Assembly: GCA_029204225.1 (NCBI GenBank)
Contig: CM055101.1
Span: 61,989,318-62,053,317 of the forward strand
DNA: 64,000 bases
Direction: 5' to 3'
DNA from: Diphasiastrum complanatum
Taxonomy: Eukaryota; Streptophyta; Lycopodiopsida; Lycopodiales; Lycopodiaceae
Shown: positions 10,331 to 21,764 of the stretch, piece after piece
Layout: every line of letters starts with the position of its first letter
Position numbering within the stretch: position 1 is the stretch's first letter
The notes under the pieces: model-generated
What the model was told of the DNA's origin: nothing
Seen by the model: only the letters and a program-made list of their open reading frames with translations
Database searches by the model: none
Program-made: the position numbers and the translations under genes

Positions 10331-11942
10331 TTTTGACAGATACTTGTAGAGTTAACAGATCTTTGTATAGAAGATTTATGGATTAACTTATAAATGATTT
10401 GGGTAAGGATCTATATGTGGTGTCATACTAGTATAATTAAATTCTTCACCTAGACAGAATAGACTCAACTCATTTGTGATTGTATCCCAGAGCGCTCAAT
10501 TGGATAACGAATCATAATGAATCCAAGAATAATAACTGAATTGATTTTCAGCAGGACTTTGGGTATCTAGATGTCATTCTGGATTGTATTCTAAAGTTTT
10601 TTGTAGTTGAAGATGATTGTCATTTTATTATGCGTTCAGTCTTTAATTACCAGTTGTTTATAGAACTTGGATCTCGCACTTCAGTTAAAGAATCATGTTT
10701 TAAAAGTATTTTTTAATTCAGTATTTTCTTAGTGGAAAGATTTTGTATTGATTATTACTTTTCTTGAGTCATGTTGGACATATATTCCAGTATCATGTAA
10801 ATGATTAAGCACGATTTTGGATTCCAGAAAATTAGGAATGACGAATCATACAAATCTAAATATTTATGATTGACGGATCATATATAGATACTTAATTATC
10901 GTCAGAAGATTATACAAAATTGTGATGATTCTTAAGTGTAATGATTAATTTTTTATCTATTAATTGAGTAAGAATTTGAATCAGTGTTTTGAATTTCTCT
11001 ACTCTAGTATTTTTATTTGAGAACCTATTGTTGGATTTACTCCTCCTACTCTCCTAAATCCCAATTTTAATCTGCCTCCATTCATGCTGCATATTTTTCT
11101 AACGTTGTCACGCAGTCTGTATTTTTTACACGCAAATTCGCACAGACGAAGAAAAGGCGAATGAATCACGACACTGTGTTCTTACACAGGTCATGGTGAC
11201 AGGCGAAAGGGGACACTACCTTACTGAATGCCAAAGGTGCCCTAACAAATAAGGCACCTTGTAAATCTTATCCTAAGGCCATTCGTAAGAGTGACGCACT
11301 TTTGCGTCATCACCAACGTTCACTTCAGTACTGGCTGACGTCGCACCCTTTTCACCCTCACTCCATGCAGTTGCGCTAACAGATTGGACAACGATTGCAG
11401 CCACCCACGATCTCCTACAGACAGCACATCCACTCTGTACTTTCGCATCTGCGCACTTGTAATATTATGTATATATATTGGATATCATCTGCGTATTTAG
11501 ATGATCAAGTGAGTGAAGAAGAGACTAAGAGAAGAGTTTTCATTCCTCATTACAGATAGAAATAAGCTTTGTAGGGCATGCGATTTTGTCCGCTACAGTC
11601 TTGCGCTCTATTGCATAATTGACTTGTATACTTGATCTACTTAATTTGACACAGTTCATTTGTTCTACGTTTTAGATCTGTCAATATTGCTATGCTTATT
11701 CTTCATTCCGTCTGATCTTTCTTGTTGCTCTTTCTGGTAATAGACGATTAACTTTTAGTCTTGTCTTTCACGAATAATTTGCAACTAATTATCAGTTGAG
11801 CACAGTCTAGCTCTTTGTGAATCATTCGTGACAGATAATTTGTCTTGCAATTCACGACAAATTATTCATCTAGCGCTTCATCCATTTAAATGTTTGGCTA
11901 CGTAATCTAGAATGGTTGTGATTTCTATCACTAAAGTTCTGT
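10331..11942. other. AT-rich stretch, no gene recognised; one small hairpin
   Basis: About 1.6 kb with no supported coding region. A perfect 7-bp hairpin TGACGCA-CTTT-TGCGTCA lies at 11292-11309. A TATATATA-like run occurs near 11467-11478 followed by pyrimidine/purine-mixed DNA, which could be an LTR promoter, but I cannot find LTR ends. The junction at 10330 cuts element B in mid-domain. Confidence 0.5.
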
Positions 11943-11943
11943 T

Positions 11944-12710
11944 CATTCTGATTGAAGTAACATTCTGAGGCAAAGTGTCATTTCTTCCCACAAAAGAAAC
12001 ACTTGAACTTTGCCTTGTTCTTCACCTTGCCTTTGGAAGTTGCTCCTCCATTCTTCGTCTCGGCCTCCTTGCCTTGATTCTTCTTGAATGTATGTTGTTT
12101 CTTCTTGCCTTTGGATGTAAAGTTGCTTTCTCCTCTCCTCCATTAAGTAACATGCCTTCCATTCTTGTCTTGAGGTGTAGGAGTCTACTCTCCTCGGCCA
12201 CAAGAACATTGTGCAACTTTTCAATGGATGGAAGAGTGTCTTGAATAGCAAATGATTGGACCAAGTTGGTGAACTTATCACCTAGTCCATTCAATATGAT
12301 TTGTACTAGCTCTTGATCTTGGATCTTCTCTCCTATAGCACTCAATTCCTTGTTAAGAGATTTGATCCTAAAGAGATACTCTTGTCCACTCTCTCCACTT
12401 CCTTTCATGCTTTGAAAAACTTGATCTCTTAGCATGAGGATTCTTGAAGTGTTATTAGTTTCATAGATACTCTTTAATGAATCCCAAGCCTCTTTTGATG
12501 AGTCACAAGAAGACACCTCCTTCAAGAGGTCATTGCATACATTCAACTTTATGCAATTTAGAGCTAATCTTGCTCTCTTCTTGTATTTGGTTTGTTCTTG
12601 GGCAGCCTAAGGCTCTTTCTCAACTCCTAGAACTACGTCAAAGAGGTCATGGATCACTAGGAGTGATTCCATCCCTCACTTTCCAAATGGAATAATTTGT
12701 GGAAGTGAGT
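11944..12710 (-). pseudogene. Copia element C gag (minus strand, broken)
   Basis: A UBN2-type gag reads on the minus strand from about 12700 to 11944. Recognisable segments are LNCIKLNVCNDLLKEV, SSKEAWDSLKSIYETNN, then LMLRDQVFQSMKGSGES and LNGLGDKFTNLVQSFA. The zinc knuckle at about 11960-12000 reads CFFCGKK-stop-HFASEC, with TGA in place of the usual Gly. Stops upstream (near 12608) and a frameshift near 12060 confirm decay. It pairs with the primer site at 13335 and LTR at 13347-14193. No pol follows to the left of 11944. Confidence 0.87.
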
Positions 12711-13334
12711 CTCCCACTTGATTCCAACAAATAACCACCCATGGATGACATTGTAGAATGAATGCTCTTCTAAAATCACAAAGATTTCTGAATTTTAAAG
12801 ATCTATGAAAGGCCTAAAGCTCACAAGATTGCATATAGCCTTGTCTTTATCAAACTAGCACACAAGCTTGAATGATACACAACTAGATCTTGACAAAAAT
12901 TCCTAGCTTTCACTCTCACAAAATTTTTTGCTTTACACTTTTCTTAGAGGTTTCACTTCAACTAAGGATCTGAACAAATCAGCCTCTTAGATCTAATCTT
13001 AAACTCCAAAAAGAAATGCTTCAATGATCCAAAACTCTATTTGGTCATAGGAATTAGCTAGATTGAATCTAGATCAATACTATGCTTCAAAAAGCACTAA
13101 ATTTGGACTGGAATTGAGATTATAGGACCAAAAAACACAAAGTAACTTGAAATGAAAGTTGTTGTATGGTTTCACACGTGTGAAAAGTACATACACAGAC
13201 TCCAAGTTGATTTGATCCAAATAAAAACAAGCTATCACTCTAGATGAACTCGCCCTCACTAGTATTGACCAAAAAACAAATTTTGCCAATGATCTTTGTA
13301 AGTTTTATGATTCAAATGATCACTCTCATACTTA
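12711..13334 (-). other. Element C leader between primer site and gag
   Basis: About 620 bp separate gag from the primer site. No coding sequence is recognised. It contains a perfect 16-bp palindrome TTTCACACGTGTGAAA at 13170-13185, repeated in related form several times in the adjoining LTR. Confidence 0.6.
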
Positions 13335-13346
13335 GCTCTGATACCA
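13335..13346 (-). other. Primer-binding site, element C
   Basis: GCTCTGATACCA on the plus strand, that is TGGTATCAGAGC on the minus strand. This fixes the orientation of element C as minus. Confidence 0.92.
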
Positions 13347-14193
13347 TGATAAAATTTCAGTTTAAAGGACATTAATGATTGTACTTAACAATCATAGAGA
13401 GTTATTGGTTGCCTAATCAATGGATCTATCAAGTTCTACACTTTAGATCTTGATCTAGATTCACTACACTTAGATTTAAGCAAGAGCAATGGATCAAAAC
13501 TTCAAAAACTAGTGAGAGCGGCCTCACACGTGTGGAGTACTGTCCACTCTGTATAGCCTGCACCTGAAACAACAAGTACTTTGGCTCTTGATAGCAATCA
13601 TTCATAAAAGTCACAATTCTATTGACCAGAAATCTCACAAAAGTGTAGAATGCAAAAGTCTCATCAATCTCATTAGCAAAATGATGATCCTTTTATGGAT
13701 CAAGTACGTCCACGAGTCTGGTACAGTCCAGCAGGTCTTCACACGTGTGAAGAGTGCCACATCACTCAGATCTATCCATTTGATCCATCCTTGATCCTTA
13801 TCCAAAGTTGACCTTCTAGAATATGGCTAAAATCCAAAGAGCTAGCTAGTCTCCTAGAATATAGGAATGTTCCCTACAAAATAGGATCTAAGGAAAATGG
13901 TCAACTCTTATCTTCTAGAACTCTATACACACGTGTGAACATCCACTTGTCATGTGGGAGCATTTACTCATGCACATGCAAGGAAAAGCTAATTTTTAGG
14001 TGACTAGTCAACTTGACTAAAAACTAGTCATATCATGTTCACACTTAACTTGATTGATACAAAATCAAAATAGATATTTACAAGTATGAAAAGTACTTTC
14101 TTTCACACGTGTGAAATCAGATCATGAACATTGTTCTCATGATTGATCTTTATTTACAATAAAAAAATGACAAGTGAGAAGTGACGATTTTCA
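13347..14193 (-). mobile_element. Element C candidate 5' LTR
   Basis: It starts TGATAAAATT next to the primer site. The other end is placed at GATTTTCA (14186-14193) because it is roughly the inverted complement and gives TG...CA ends. The far end is provisional. Four CACACGTGTG palindromes lie inside, at 13525, 13740, 13928 and 14104. Confidence 0.6.
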
Positions 14194-14839
14194 ACAGTTG
14201 GGATGAGTAGGAGTTAGATTAAACTCCAACAGTATTCTGGCCCGAGGTAGAGGTCTTTTTTTTAGAGGGAAGAATTGGGGGAGGGGAGAAGGGGCGACAC
14301 ATGGCAAAGCAACTCAAGTTTTCTTTTTAGAAAACTTGAGTGGGTGTTGTGCAAGGTAGGTAAAAAGGGGGGGGGGGGGGGGGGGGGGATTGGCTAGAGG
14401 TTAATCAATGGGCTTTTTTTGGCTTCTTTTTTCTTTGTTTTCCATATGCATTTTAGTCATTTTTAGACTACATAAATGCAATTATAGTACACCTTTAGAG
14501 GGAATATAATGGCTTGTGTAACTAAGTTAATTAGTTTTTGATGGCATTATATGGTTATATTCCATTTTCCGTTGCTTAATTCAAAATTGCAAGATTTATT
14601 GGTATAATTTAATAAGCACATAGGTCTTTTAAAAAATTGTGTTTTTTGGACATTGTCTTATTAACAATAATCATACCCGTAATGAAATTAAACTGAATGA
14701 AATTTTTTAATTTTTCAGTTTCACTTCCAATGGACAAAGATGATGTTCCGGTGACGGGGGACACGGAAATCCGTCCGACATCACCAGGTAGTGATGACAC
14801 GGAAATTCAATCGACATCAATGATGAGGCCCTCGACTCT
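14194..14839. other. Spacer with a 22-base G tract
   Basis: No gene recognised. A pure G run lies at 14367-14388 in a purine-rich neighbourhood (GAGGGGAGAAGGGGCG at 14281). The repeated words GACACGGAAAT occur at 14760 and 14797. Confidence 0.6.
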
Positions 14840-15521
14840 AATGTCATTATCTTTCATTGATCGAGTTTGCCTATAACAGTAGTAAGCATTCGGCTACCAG
14901 TTATAGCCCGTTTATGCTTATGTACGGATTTGAGCCTAGGCCACCCATTGCAATAGAGACTCTAACGAGTTTTAGAACGTAGCGGATTTCCTACATGATA
15001 TGTAGGAAATGCTACGGATTGCACATGAAAATGTCCAGTGTGCCCAGGATAGGGACTGACATTATGCAAATATGAAAAGATCACCGAGAGACTTTCAAGT
15101 GGGGGATTGGGTATACTTGAGAATCTCGAAGGATTCTAGTGTAATGTGTACCGACAAGCATTATAAATTGTCCCCTAGATATAGAGGACTGTATCAGATC
15201 TTAAAAAAAATCGGATACTTAGCTTACCAATTGGAACTCTTGGAAGGATCACAAGTGCATCCGGTTTTTCACGTAAGCCGACTCAAGAAGAGTCTACGTG
15301 AAGGAGAGCATCTTGGATCTGGAGATCAATTGGACCTGTTGGATGAATCATTGGGTGTACCTCGACTTGAACCCAAAAAGATCTTGGATACAAGAACTAA
15401 ACGATTGAGAAATCGTATAGTTACCAAGCATCTGGTTCATTGGAAGGGATGTACAAACGATGATGATTCCTGGGAACATGAAGGAAGCTTAAGGAGGAAC
15501 TTCCCCAGTTTTAAGTTCTGA
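14840..15521 (+). pseudogene. Ty3-gypsy integrase C-terminus with chromodomain (element D)
   Basis: The 3' end of a chromovirus-type gypsy pol. Upstream part (14850-15070) reads LIEFAYNSSKHSATSYSPFM and LMYGFEPRPP, with a TAG near 14980. From 15072 a 149-codon frame begins MKRSPRDFQVGDWVYLRISK, includes HYKLSPRYRGLYQILKKIG and HPVFHVSRLKKS, and ends in a chromodomain core (KHLVHWKGCTNDDDSWE). The stop TGA at 15519-15521 is followed by a polypurine tract and LTR start, so this is the genuine end of pol. Integrase core, RT, protease and gag are absent. Confidence 0.9.
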
Positions 15522-15536
15522 GGACATAACTTGAAT

Positions 15537-16213
<677 letters not shown>

Positions 16214-16700
16214 ATAAATCACTAACTCTAAGGAGGTAGTAACTTAAGACCTTTTGGTCGTTTGATCACTCTGTGCATACAGATTGTTCAACTCAACAGC
16301 ACCTATCACCCCTTCTCTTCGCTCAGATACATATTTATAGCTGTCAGAGTCTTTTGATTTATTGTGATTATAGCTTACAAGATGATTAACAGCTGTTTAA
16401 ACACGATTCATAGATCCGTTATTTGGAGCGTCGTGAAAGAGGAGAAGTACAGAGTAATGATCCTCTGTATGCGTTGTAGTGCAAAGATGTAGGCCATGAT
16501 GGCCGTAGTCTGTCCGCAATCGTTTGAATAGTCGCTGGTCATTTGATAAGTTGTTGATCGTTTGTTTTCTTCGTTGATAATCATAAGTGTAATTAATTAC
16601 AACTGCCTTGTAGTTGGTAATATGTACAAGTAGGTGAACTGCCATAAAGTCTTGGATCGACTTTTCCCTGATGACGAAGTCAGATTGTTCGGCCTAGTCC
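16214..16700. other. Unrecognised DNA beside the minisatellite
   Basis: No known family. A minus-strand open stretch (16397-16645) is in frame with the hexapeptide repeat to its right, apart from one stop between them (near 16697). Confidence 0.4.
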
Positions 16701-16850
16701 GATTTGTCAGCTGATTTTGATTTGTCGACTGTCTCAGTTTTGTTGGCTGTCTTAGATTTGTCGGTTGTCTTAGATTTGTCAGCTGCCTCAGTTTTGTCGG
16801 CTACCTCAGAGTTAGATTTGTTGGTTGAGATAGATTTGTCGGTTGAGTCA
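16701..16850 (-). repeat. 18-bp minisatellite, eight units, open in one minus frame
   Basis: Units begin at 16701, 16719, 16737, 16755, 16773, 16791 (24 bp), 16815 and 16833. The unit is close to GATTTGTCGGCTGTCTTA. Because 18 and 24 are multiples of three, the minus strand keeps one open frame through the array with a repeated hexapeptide of the type ADKSKT/TDKSIS. The gene it may have belonged to is not recognised. Confidence 0.85.
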
Positions 16851-16864
16851 AAAAAATTTTAGGA

Positions 16865-17230
16865 TGCTCATTACCGAATGGATTTGGTCATGAGCATAGA
16901 AATCCAACATAGAAGAGAGAAGATATAGCCATGTATATCTTGTGAAATCATCAATAAAAGTCACAAAGCAAGTGGCTCCTCCCTGATATGCTTTCTTGTG
17001 TGATTTTGCAATAGCACAAGCCTCACGTTGCTTGATCTCCTTGGAAAGATTCTTTGGTAAGCCAATAGCCTTGGCTTCTTTGCACATAGAAAGCATGGAT
17101 TTGTAGTTGGGATGTCCCAACCTCCTATGCCATAATTCCTCCTTGGAAAGCTTTGTCTCAAAAGCAATATCACAACTCTCTCTTGGATCAAGCTTGTATA
17201 TGCCTCCAAATCTTGATCCACGTCCAAGGA
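16865..17230 (-). pseudogene. Copia GAG-pre-integrase/integrase fragment (minus)
   Basis: Minus-strand coding fragment with GGIYKLDP, then WHRRLGHPNYKSMLSMCKE (the HHCC zinc-binding half-site), then AIAKSHKKAYQGG and the start of the integrase core, CFVTFIDDFTRYTWLYLLSS. The zinc-site cysteine pair is damaged (CAIAKSH where CxxC is expected). The fragment ends at both sides in unrelated DNA and has no LTR of its own. Confidence 0.85.
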
Positions 17231-17261
17231 TCAGGAAATTCAAGTATAATATAAGTATATG

Positions 17262-17345
17262 GCGTGCATTCCAATACAAGAGGTGGTTTATTTTTGGGTC
17301 AAATCTATGCAAAGTATGAAACTTGGAAGAGTACAACTACATATG
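17262..17345 (-). repeat. Dispersed repeat, copy 1
   Basis: On the minus strand this carries TTTCATACTTTGCATAGATT then TGACCCAAAAATAAACCACC, matching a plus-strand copy at about 29935-30000. In both places the sequence is directly joined to element debris. Its own identity is unknown. Confidence 0.7.
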
Positions 17346-18812
17346 AAAAATAATTTGAATCTGGTTTGATTGACAAAAGGACAATTTATAAATGTGTTCA
17401 AAATCATTTTGTGCAATGGATTTATATTTTGATTTTGAGATATAACTATGCTATTTCATATGTTTGTATTCTATAATAAGAAATTTGATATTTAGTTTGT
17501 TTTAATTTTTAAAGTTGCAAGACATTACAATATCATAACTAGTAGCAAAAAAGTCTGATCATGAAATATATTTGTGATATCGAAATTTGAATATTGTGTG
17601 TAGGTTTGGTAAGTTGAAGTAATGTATATCGTTGAGTATTGCATGTTCTTTATTTCAATATCGTTGGTTTTGAATGTTGTGGTGTTATAGTATGACATGT
17701 ATTAGGTTGAGGAAGGAACAAAAGCAGTAAGATTTCTTCATAAAAAATATTGAGCCAAGATCTTCAACAAAACTATTTAGGAATTTGCTTGGTTGTTAAT
17801 ATTCTACATATGATTGTATATATTTTTTCAACATAGTTGTAGTTGACTTTTTGAAAAGATGTTAAAATTTCAAAAAATTACATCATGCTTTTGTCCATTA
17901 ATAATGTTTTGTATCTTACCCAGAACTTGAGGAAAAGTAGTAGTCTATGCTTGGTTGATTATGACTTTACATATAATTGTTGAAATGTGATATCATTTAG
18001 CATTGATTTTGTGAACCATTTTCTAACATGAGAAGCTTAAGATCATGTCCATTTGGTAGGAATAGAAGTTATGATCTGAGTTAGAGAAACACAAGAAAAA
18101 ATTGTGTCACTCGCAAAATGAAAGAATTTGCCAACAGATTAGATGCAACAATGTTATGCAAAGAAAAAAAATTGGACAGGGACGTAAGGGAACTTGGAGA
18201 TCCAAGACATAATTCAACTACACTTTCTTACGATGCATGTGTATGAAGCAGTCTTGTGTCTTTCTCGTCAAATCCATTTGCCACGATCGTACGTCTTGAT
18301 TTGAATAACGTGGTCCAACTTCAATCAAATAATAACTATTATTGCTAGCACTGCAGGCTTGTTTCTCCCTATATATTGCTATATTGTTTTTTTTGCAATT
18401 TTCATAGAACGAGTGAAGACTAATCTCTACCTTTCTCCTTCACCCTTTGAAATTTTCTCAAGCCACTAAAATATCTGTAATTGAAAAAAAAAAAATCCAA
18501 GTATATATACTTTTGTGAATAGAGAGTGTGATTGTGTTGTCACCTCATAAACATTTAACAACAATCATATCAAAATAACACTATGATTCTACCTCAGAAT
18601 GCAAACCTTTTTTCTTTTGCAAATCTGTGTGTTTGCATTCCTCATTTTTACTTTTGGCCTCGCTTTCATTCACTTGCATTTCATTTCTCATCTTTTGCTT
18701 TGCTTTGCTTTGATGGGATGACGATTTTCGTAACTAATGCTCCATCTCTAGCTCCAGCTCCAGCTCCAGCTCCAGCCTGCTCGCACTTTCTTTGTTAGGC
18801 TGTTGAACAGTT
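17346..18812 (+). promoter_or_regulatory. mTERF4 5' flank
   Basis: AT-rich DNA with no gene. The part at about 18475-18545 (TGTAATTGAAAAA..., TCCAAGTATATATAC, GAATAGAGAGTGTGA) resembles 29785-29865, so a dispersed repeat sits close upstream of the gene. Five tandem CTCCAG/GCTCCA hexamers lie at 18751-18776. I do not assign a transcription start. Confidence 0.45.
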
Positions 18813-20612
18813 TTGGCATCCATCCATTCCATGATACCACGGGATGCCCCAGTGGCAGTGCTCAACAATTTCAACACCTGCTTGCATACCCAAAACAGAA
18901 TTGCAAGATCTGTAGCTGTTCCTTCGCACATGACAATGATTCAGCTGAGAATGCCACTGCCAATAGGGCTGAGCATCTGGCATGAAGCTCAACCCTCAGC
19001 TTCCCACGCCCAGCGCATCAGTGTTGTCAGATATGAGCTAGTTCAGGTTGCAAAGGAGCTAAGTCAGGTTGTCAAATCAAAGCGTTTTACACTCTCAAGA
19101 GCAGCATCCACAGAAGCATCATCATCCTTGCGGCCATCCATAACTTGGGGAGGAGTGCAAGATAACAAAGCTCAGAACACTGCACGGGATGAAGTTATTA
19201 ATTTTCTTAAAGCAGAGGGATTCGACACAAGGGAGATCGAGTCCTTGGATCTTCCAACCAGCGTCGCTATTGTGAAGGAGCGCCTGGATTTCCTAAGCAA
19301 GCTAGGACTCGAGAAGGAGCACATCAACGAGTATCCACTCATGATTTGTTGCAGTGTGAAGAAGAACATGGTTCCTGTGATAGACTATCTGGAAAAGCTA
19401 GGGTTCACTTCTGAAATCCTGCCTATTTTTCTCCGGAAATACCCCATGGTCCTACATACAAGTGTTGTGGTAGATCTTCAGCCAGTAGTGTCGTACTTGG
19501 AAGGGTTTGGAATCGACAGAAATGATATTTCCAAAGTGCTTTTGAAAAACCCTGACGTGCTAGGATTTAGGCTTGAGGGCACCATGAGCACTTCTGTGGC
19601 TTACCTTGTCAGTATTGGCGTTGGAATCAGAGAGGTTGCTCCAATGCTGATAGAATTTCCACAAATTCTAGGCATGAGGGTTGGGAACAATATCAAGCCA
19701 AAAGTGGAATTTATTAGCAGCTTAGGGCTGCCAAAGGAAGCTGTGGCGAAAATTCTGGAAAAACATCCTTACTTGCTAGGTTTGGGATTGGATGATAAGA
19801 TTAGGCCTGCGATTGCCACTCTTACTAGAGCGGGTGTGAGAGAGCAAGCTTTGCCTGCGGTCATTACTCAGTTCCCTGATATTTTTGCACTTAATGTAGA
19901 GCAAAAGCTGGCTGGAAAGTCTATCTGGCTGACCAAACAGCTTCATGTTGAACCAGAAGATGTAGCTAGAATCGTTGAAAAACTTCCGCAGATAATCCTG
20001 ATCAATGAAGGGATGGCAATGGAAAGAGTGAATTTCCTTATAAAAATAGGTGGCTTGAACGAAAATGAGATAGCAAAAATGGTGACTCGCTGTCCCCAGA
20101 TCCTTGCTCTTAGCATAGAAGATGCTTTGAGTCCTAGTTTGAAATTTTTTAAGGAAGAAATGAAAAGGCCATTGCAGGATCTGATAGATTTTCCTGCCTA
20201 CTTCACTTACAATCTCGAGAATAGAATACAGCCTCGTTATAAACAGATCAGACAGAAAGGAATAAAATGTAGTCTTTCTTGGCTCCTTAATTGCAGTGAT
20301 GCAAAGTTCCAAGAAAGACTTGATTTAAGTTATATTGAAAATCCGCTTGTGGAGAGAGCAGAGTTATCGTTTGTTTTGGAAAATCCATTTCAGAATAAAG
20401 ATCAGTCTTTGCAAGACCAGGGAGAAAAACCCAAAGCTAAGGTAGATGCAGATAAATTTCTTGCAAGTGAGGAGGATGGCAATGAAAGAGATGCCGATGA
20501 TGAAGATGAGAGAGCAACGGAAGGCGAGGAATGGTCGGAGAGTGATGAAGCAGGCGAGGCATGTGGTCAGACATTGATGAACCAGGTGAAGAATAGCCGG
20601 AGGGTGATCTGA
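18813..20612 (+). CDS. mTERF4: Chloroplast mTERF protein, mTERF4/BSM/RUG2 type
   Basis: Intronless 599-codon gene and the one intact conventional gene here. mTERF proteins are helical solenoids that bind organelle nucleic acid. The Arabidopsis BSM/RUG2 protein (mTERF4) is needed for chloroplast gene expression, including intron splicing. Residues 1 to about 110 look like a transit peptide and linker (Ser/Ala/Arg rich, few acids). About nine mTERF repeats follow from about residue 120 to 480, with typical Pro-L-hydrophobic turns: NEYPLMICCSVKKNMVPVID, VLGFRLEGTMSTSVAYLVSI, PQILGMRV and HPYLLGLGLDDKIRP. The end of the solenoid, EMKRPLQDLIDFPAYFTYNL then KGIKCSLSWLLNCSD, matches the BSM/RUG2 subfamily strongly. 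The C-terminal 80 residues are acidic (EEDGNERDADDEDE), also seen in that subfamily. The first ATG at 18813 was taken; an upstream stop at 18796-18798 lies in the same neighbourhood. Orthology within the mTERF family is inferred from memory of conserved motifs. Confidence 0.93.
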   Translation: MASIHSMIPRDAPVAVLNNFNTCLHTQNRIARSVAVPSHMTMIQLRMPLPIGLSIWHEAQPSASHAQRISVVRYELVQVAKELSQVVKSKRFTLSRAASTEASSSLRPSITWGGVQDNKAQNTARDEVINFLKAEGFDTREIESLDLPTSVAIVKERLDFLSKLGLEKEHINEYPLMICCSVKKNMVPVIDYLEKLGFTSEILPIFLRKYPMVLHTSVVVDLQPVVSYLEGFGIDRNDISKVLLKNPDVLGFRLEGTMSTSVAYLVSIGVGIREVAPMLIEFPQILGMRVGNNIKPKVEFISSLGLPKEAVAKILEKHPYLLGLGLDDKIRPAIATLTRAGVREQALPAVITQFPDIFALNVEQKLAGKSIWLTKQLHVEPEDVARIVEKLPQIILINEGMAMERVNFLIKIGGLNENEIAKMVTRCPQILALSIEDALSPSLKFFKEEMKRPLQDLIDFPAYFTYNLENRIQPRYKQIRQKGIKCSLSWLLNCSDAKFQERLDLSYIENPLVERAELSFVLENPFQNKDQSLQDQGEKPKAKVDADKFLASEEDGNERDADDEDERATEGEEWSESDEAGEACGQTLMNQVKNSRRVI

Positions 20613-20620
20613 CACAGGGC

Positions 20621-20735
20621 AATGAGCATTCAGGCTAAGAACTCAAATTGGATCTCGATTGAAATTTGTCCCTTACAGAGGGAGATGAGCATTTAGGCTA
20701 AGAAGTCAAATTGGATTCCAATTGAAGTTTGTCCA
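20621..20735 (+). repeat. Tandem duplication just after the mTERF4 stop
   Basis: A block of about 50 bp (ATGAGCATTCAGGCTAAGAA ... GAAATTTGTCC) at 20622-20671 recurs at 20685-20734 with a few changes, period 63 bp. It lies within the presumed 3' UTR. Confidence 0.85.
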
Positions 20736-21397
20736 ACTCTTACTCTCTTTTATGATCATTATAGTCCTTTTTATTCAAATCAGTCCTTAAAATTGCACAA
20801 TTCAGCTGGAGACATGCAATAATATAAAGCTTCTCAACATTCAAGATCCATCCAAGGTATGGGCTTCTACATCAATGTTGACCTTTGTGGATGTTCTCTC
20901 AATGTTTAAGTATTCAAGTTTCTAGATTCCACATACCTACATGGTGTGAAGGTAGTGCTTCAATGAAGGTTCTGTATTTGCCGTGTATCATAATTTATCC
21001 CTACAACAATATTCTTGGATTCTTAAGCAAGAGGGATTTTGCCACTTGCTCAATTTTTCCAAGCAACAGGTTGGTAGAGGTTGAGCAGTTTATACTTGTA
21101 GAAGTATCTTAGAATTCAAATTCTAGTTTAGAAGAGAAATGAGTTTCATTGACATTCCTTGGAGAATATGTGATGGCTGGACTGACAATATTGCATCTTG
21201 GTTTCCAAGGGGGCTTGAAACTAGGACCAAAGAAACTTTGCATACCAAGATAACCAACTGAGGCAACCCCATTGGATCATACCAATAGTGCTAAAACCAT
21301 GCATTATGTAAGCCTTTCATACTTCATGTGGGATGGAGCGGTGGCAAATAGTAAGCCTAGTAAGCTAATAACATTTGTTTGCCAATTAGCTGCTTTT

Positions 21398-21399
<2 letters not shown>
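20736..21399. other. mTERF4 downstream region, nothing recognised
   Basis: No coding sequence, element terminus or RNA gene seen. Confidence 0.5.

Positions 21400-21494
<95 letters not shown>
21400..21494. repeat. (GT)n-(GA)n compound microsatellite
   Basis: About 42 bp of GT/TG followed by about 52 bp of GA. Open frames across it (Cys-Val, Arg-Glu, Leu-Ser) are artefacts. Confidence 0.97.
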
Positions 21495-21496
<2 letters not shown>

Positions 21497-21613
21497 CATA
21501 CACTTTTAGTGCAAAAAAGTGTATGGAGAGCAGCATATTCCTCCCCGCAACTCACATGACAGTGATGGGCTCCAATGCATCCAAGGTTGCGGAGGGTGGG
21601 ATGCATCTTGGTG

Positions 21614-21764
21614 GGTGGGATGACATCCCACCTTTTCACCCTTGGATCAGCTCTTCACCATGACTGTCATGTCAGTCATGGTGAGGAATATGTAAGGAAT
21701 ACGCTCCTCCCTTTTCGACTAGTGGTAGGTGGCAGCCGAATTAACGACTGGCAGCCACCTACCA
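21614..21764. repeat. Cluster of three perfect hairpins
   Basis: Hairpin 1: 21614-21632, 8-bp stem GGTGGGAT/ATCCCACC, 3-base loop. Hairpin 2: 21655-21684, 12-bp stem TCACCATGACTG/CAGTCATGGTGA, 6-base loop. Hairpin 3: TGGTAGGTGGC (21723-21733) with GCCACCTACCA (21754-21764), 11-bp stem and 20-base loop. Three in 150 bp is beyond what chance would readily give. They may be remnants of a foldback element. Confidence 0.85.

Noticed and set aside
11943-12281. Separate 112-codon minus frame beside the C gag
   Set aside because: It is the shifted frame of the same gag after a frameshift, covering the zinc-knuckle end, not a second gene.
18583-18798. 71-codon plus frame just before mTERF4 as an upstream exon or longer N-terminus
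   Set aside because: It ends in a stop 14 bases before the mTERF4 ATG and includes the CTCCAG repeat. No splice sites join it in frame.
19776-20312. 178-codon open frame antisense to mTERF4
   Set aside because: It lies wholly opposite the conserved mTERF repeats and has no recognisable motif. It is a shadow of the coding strand.
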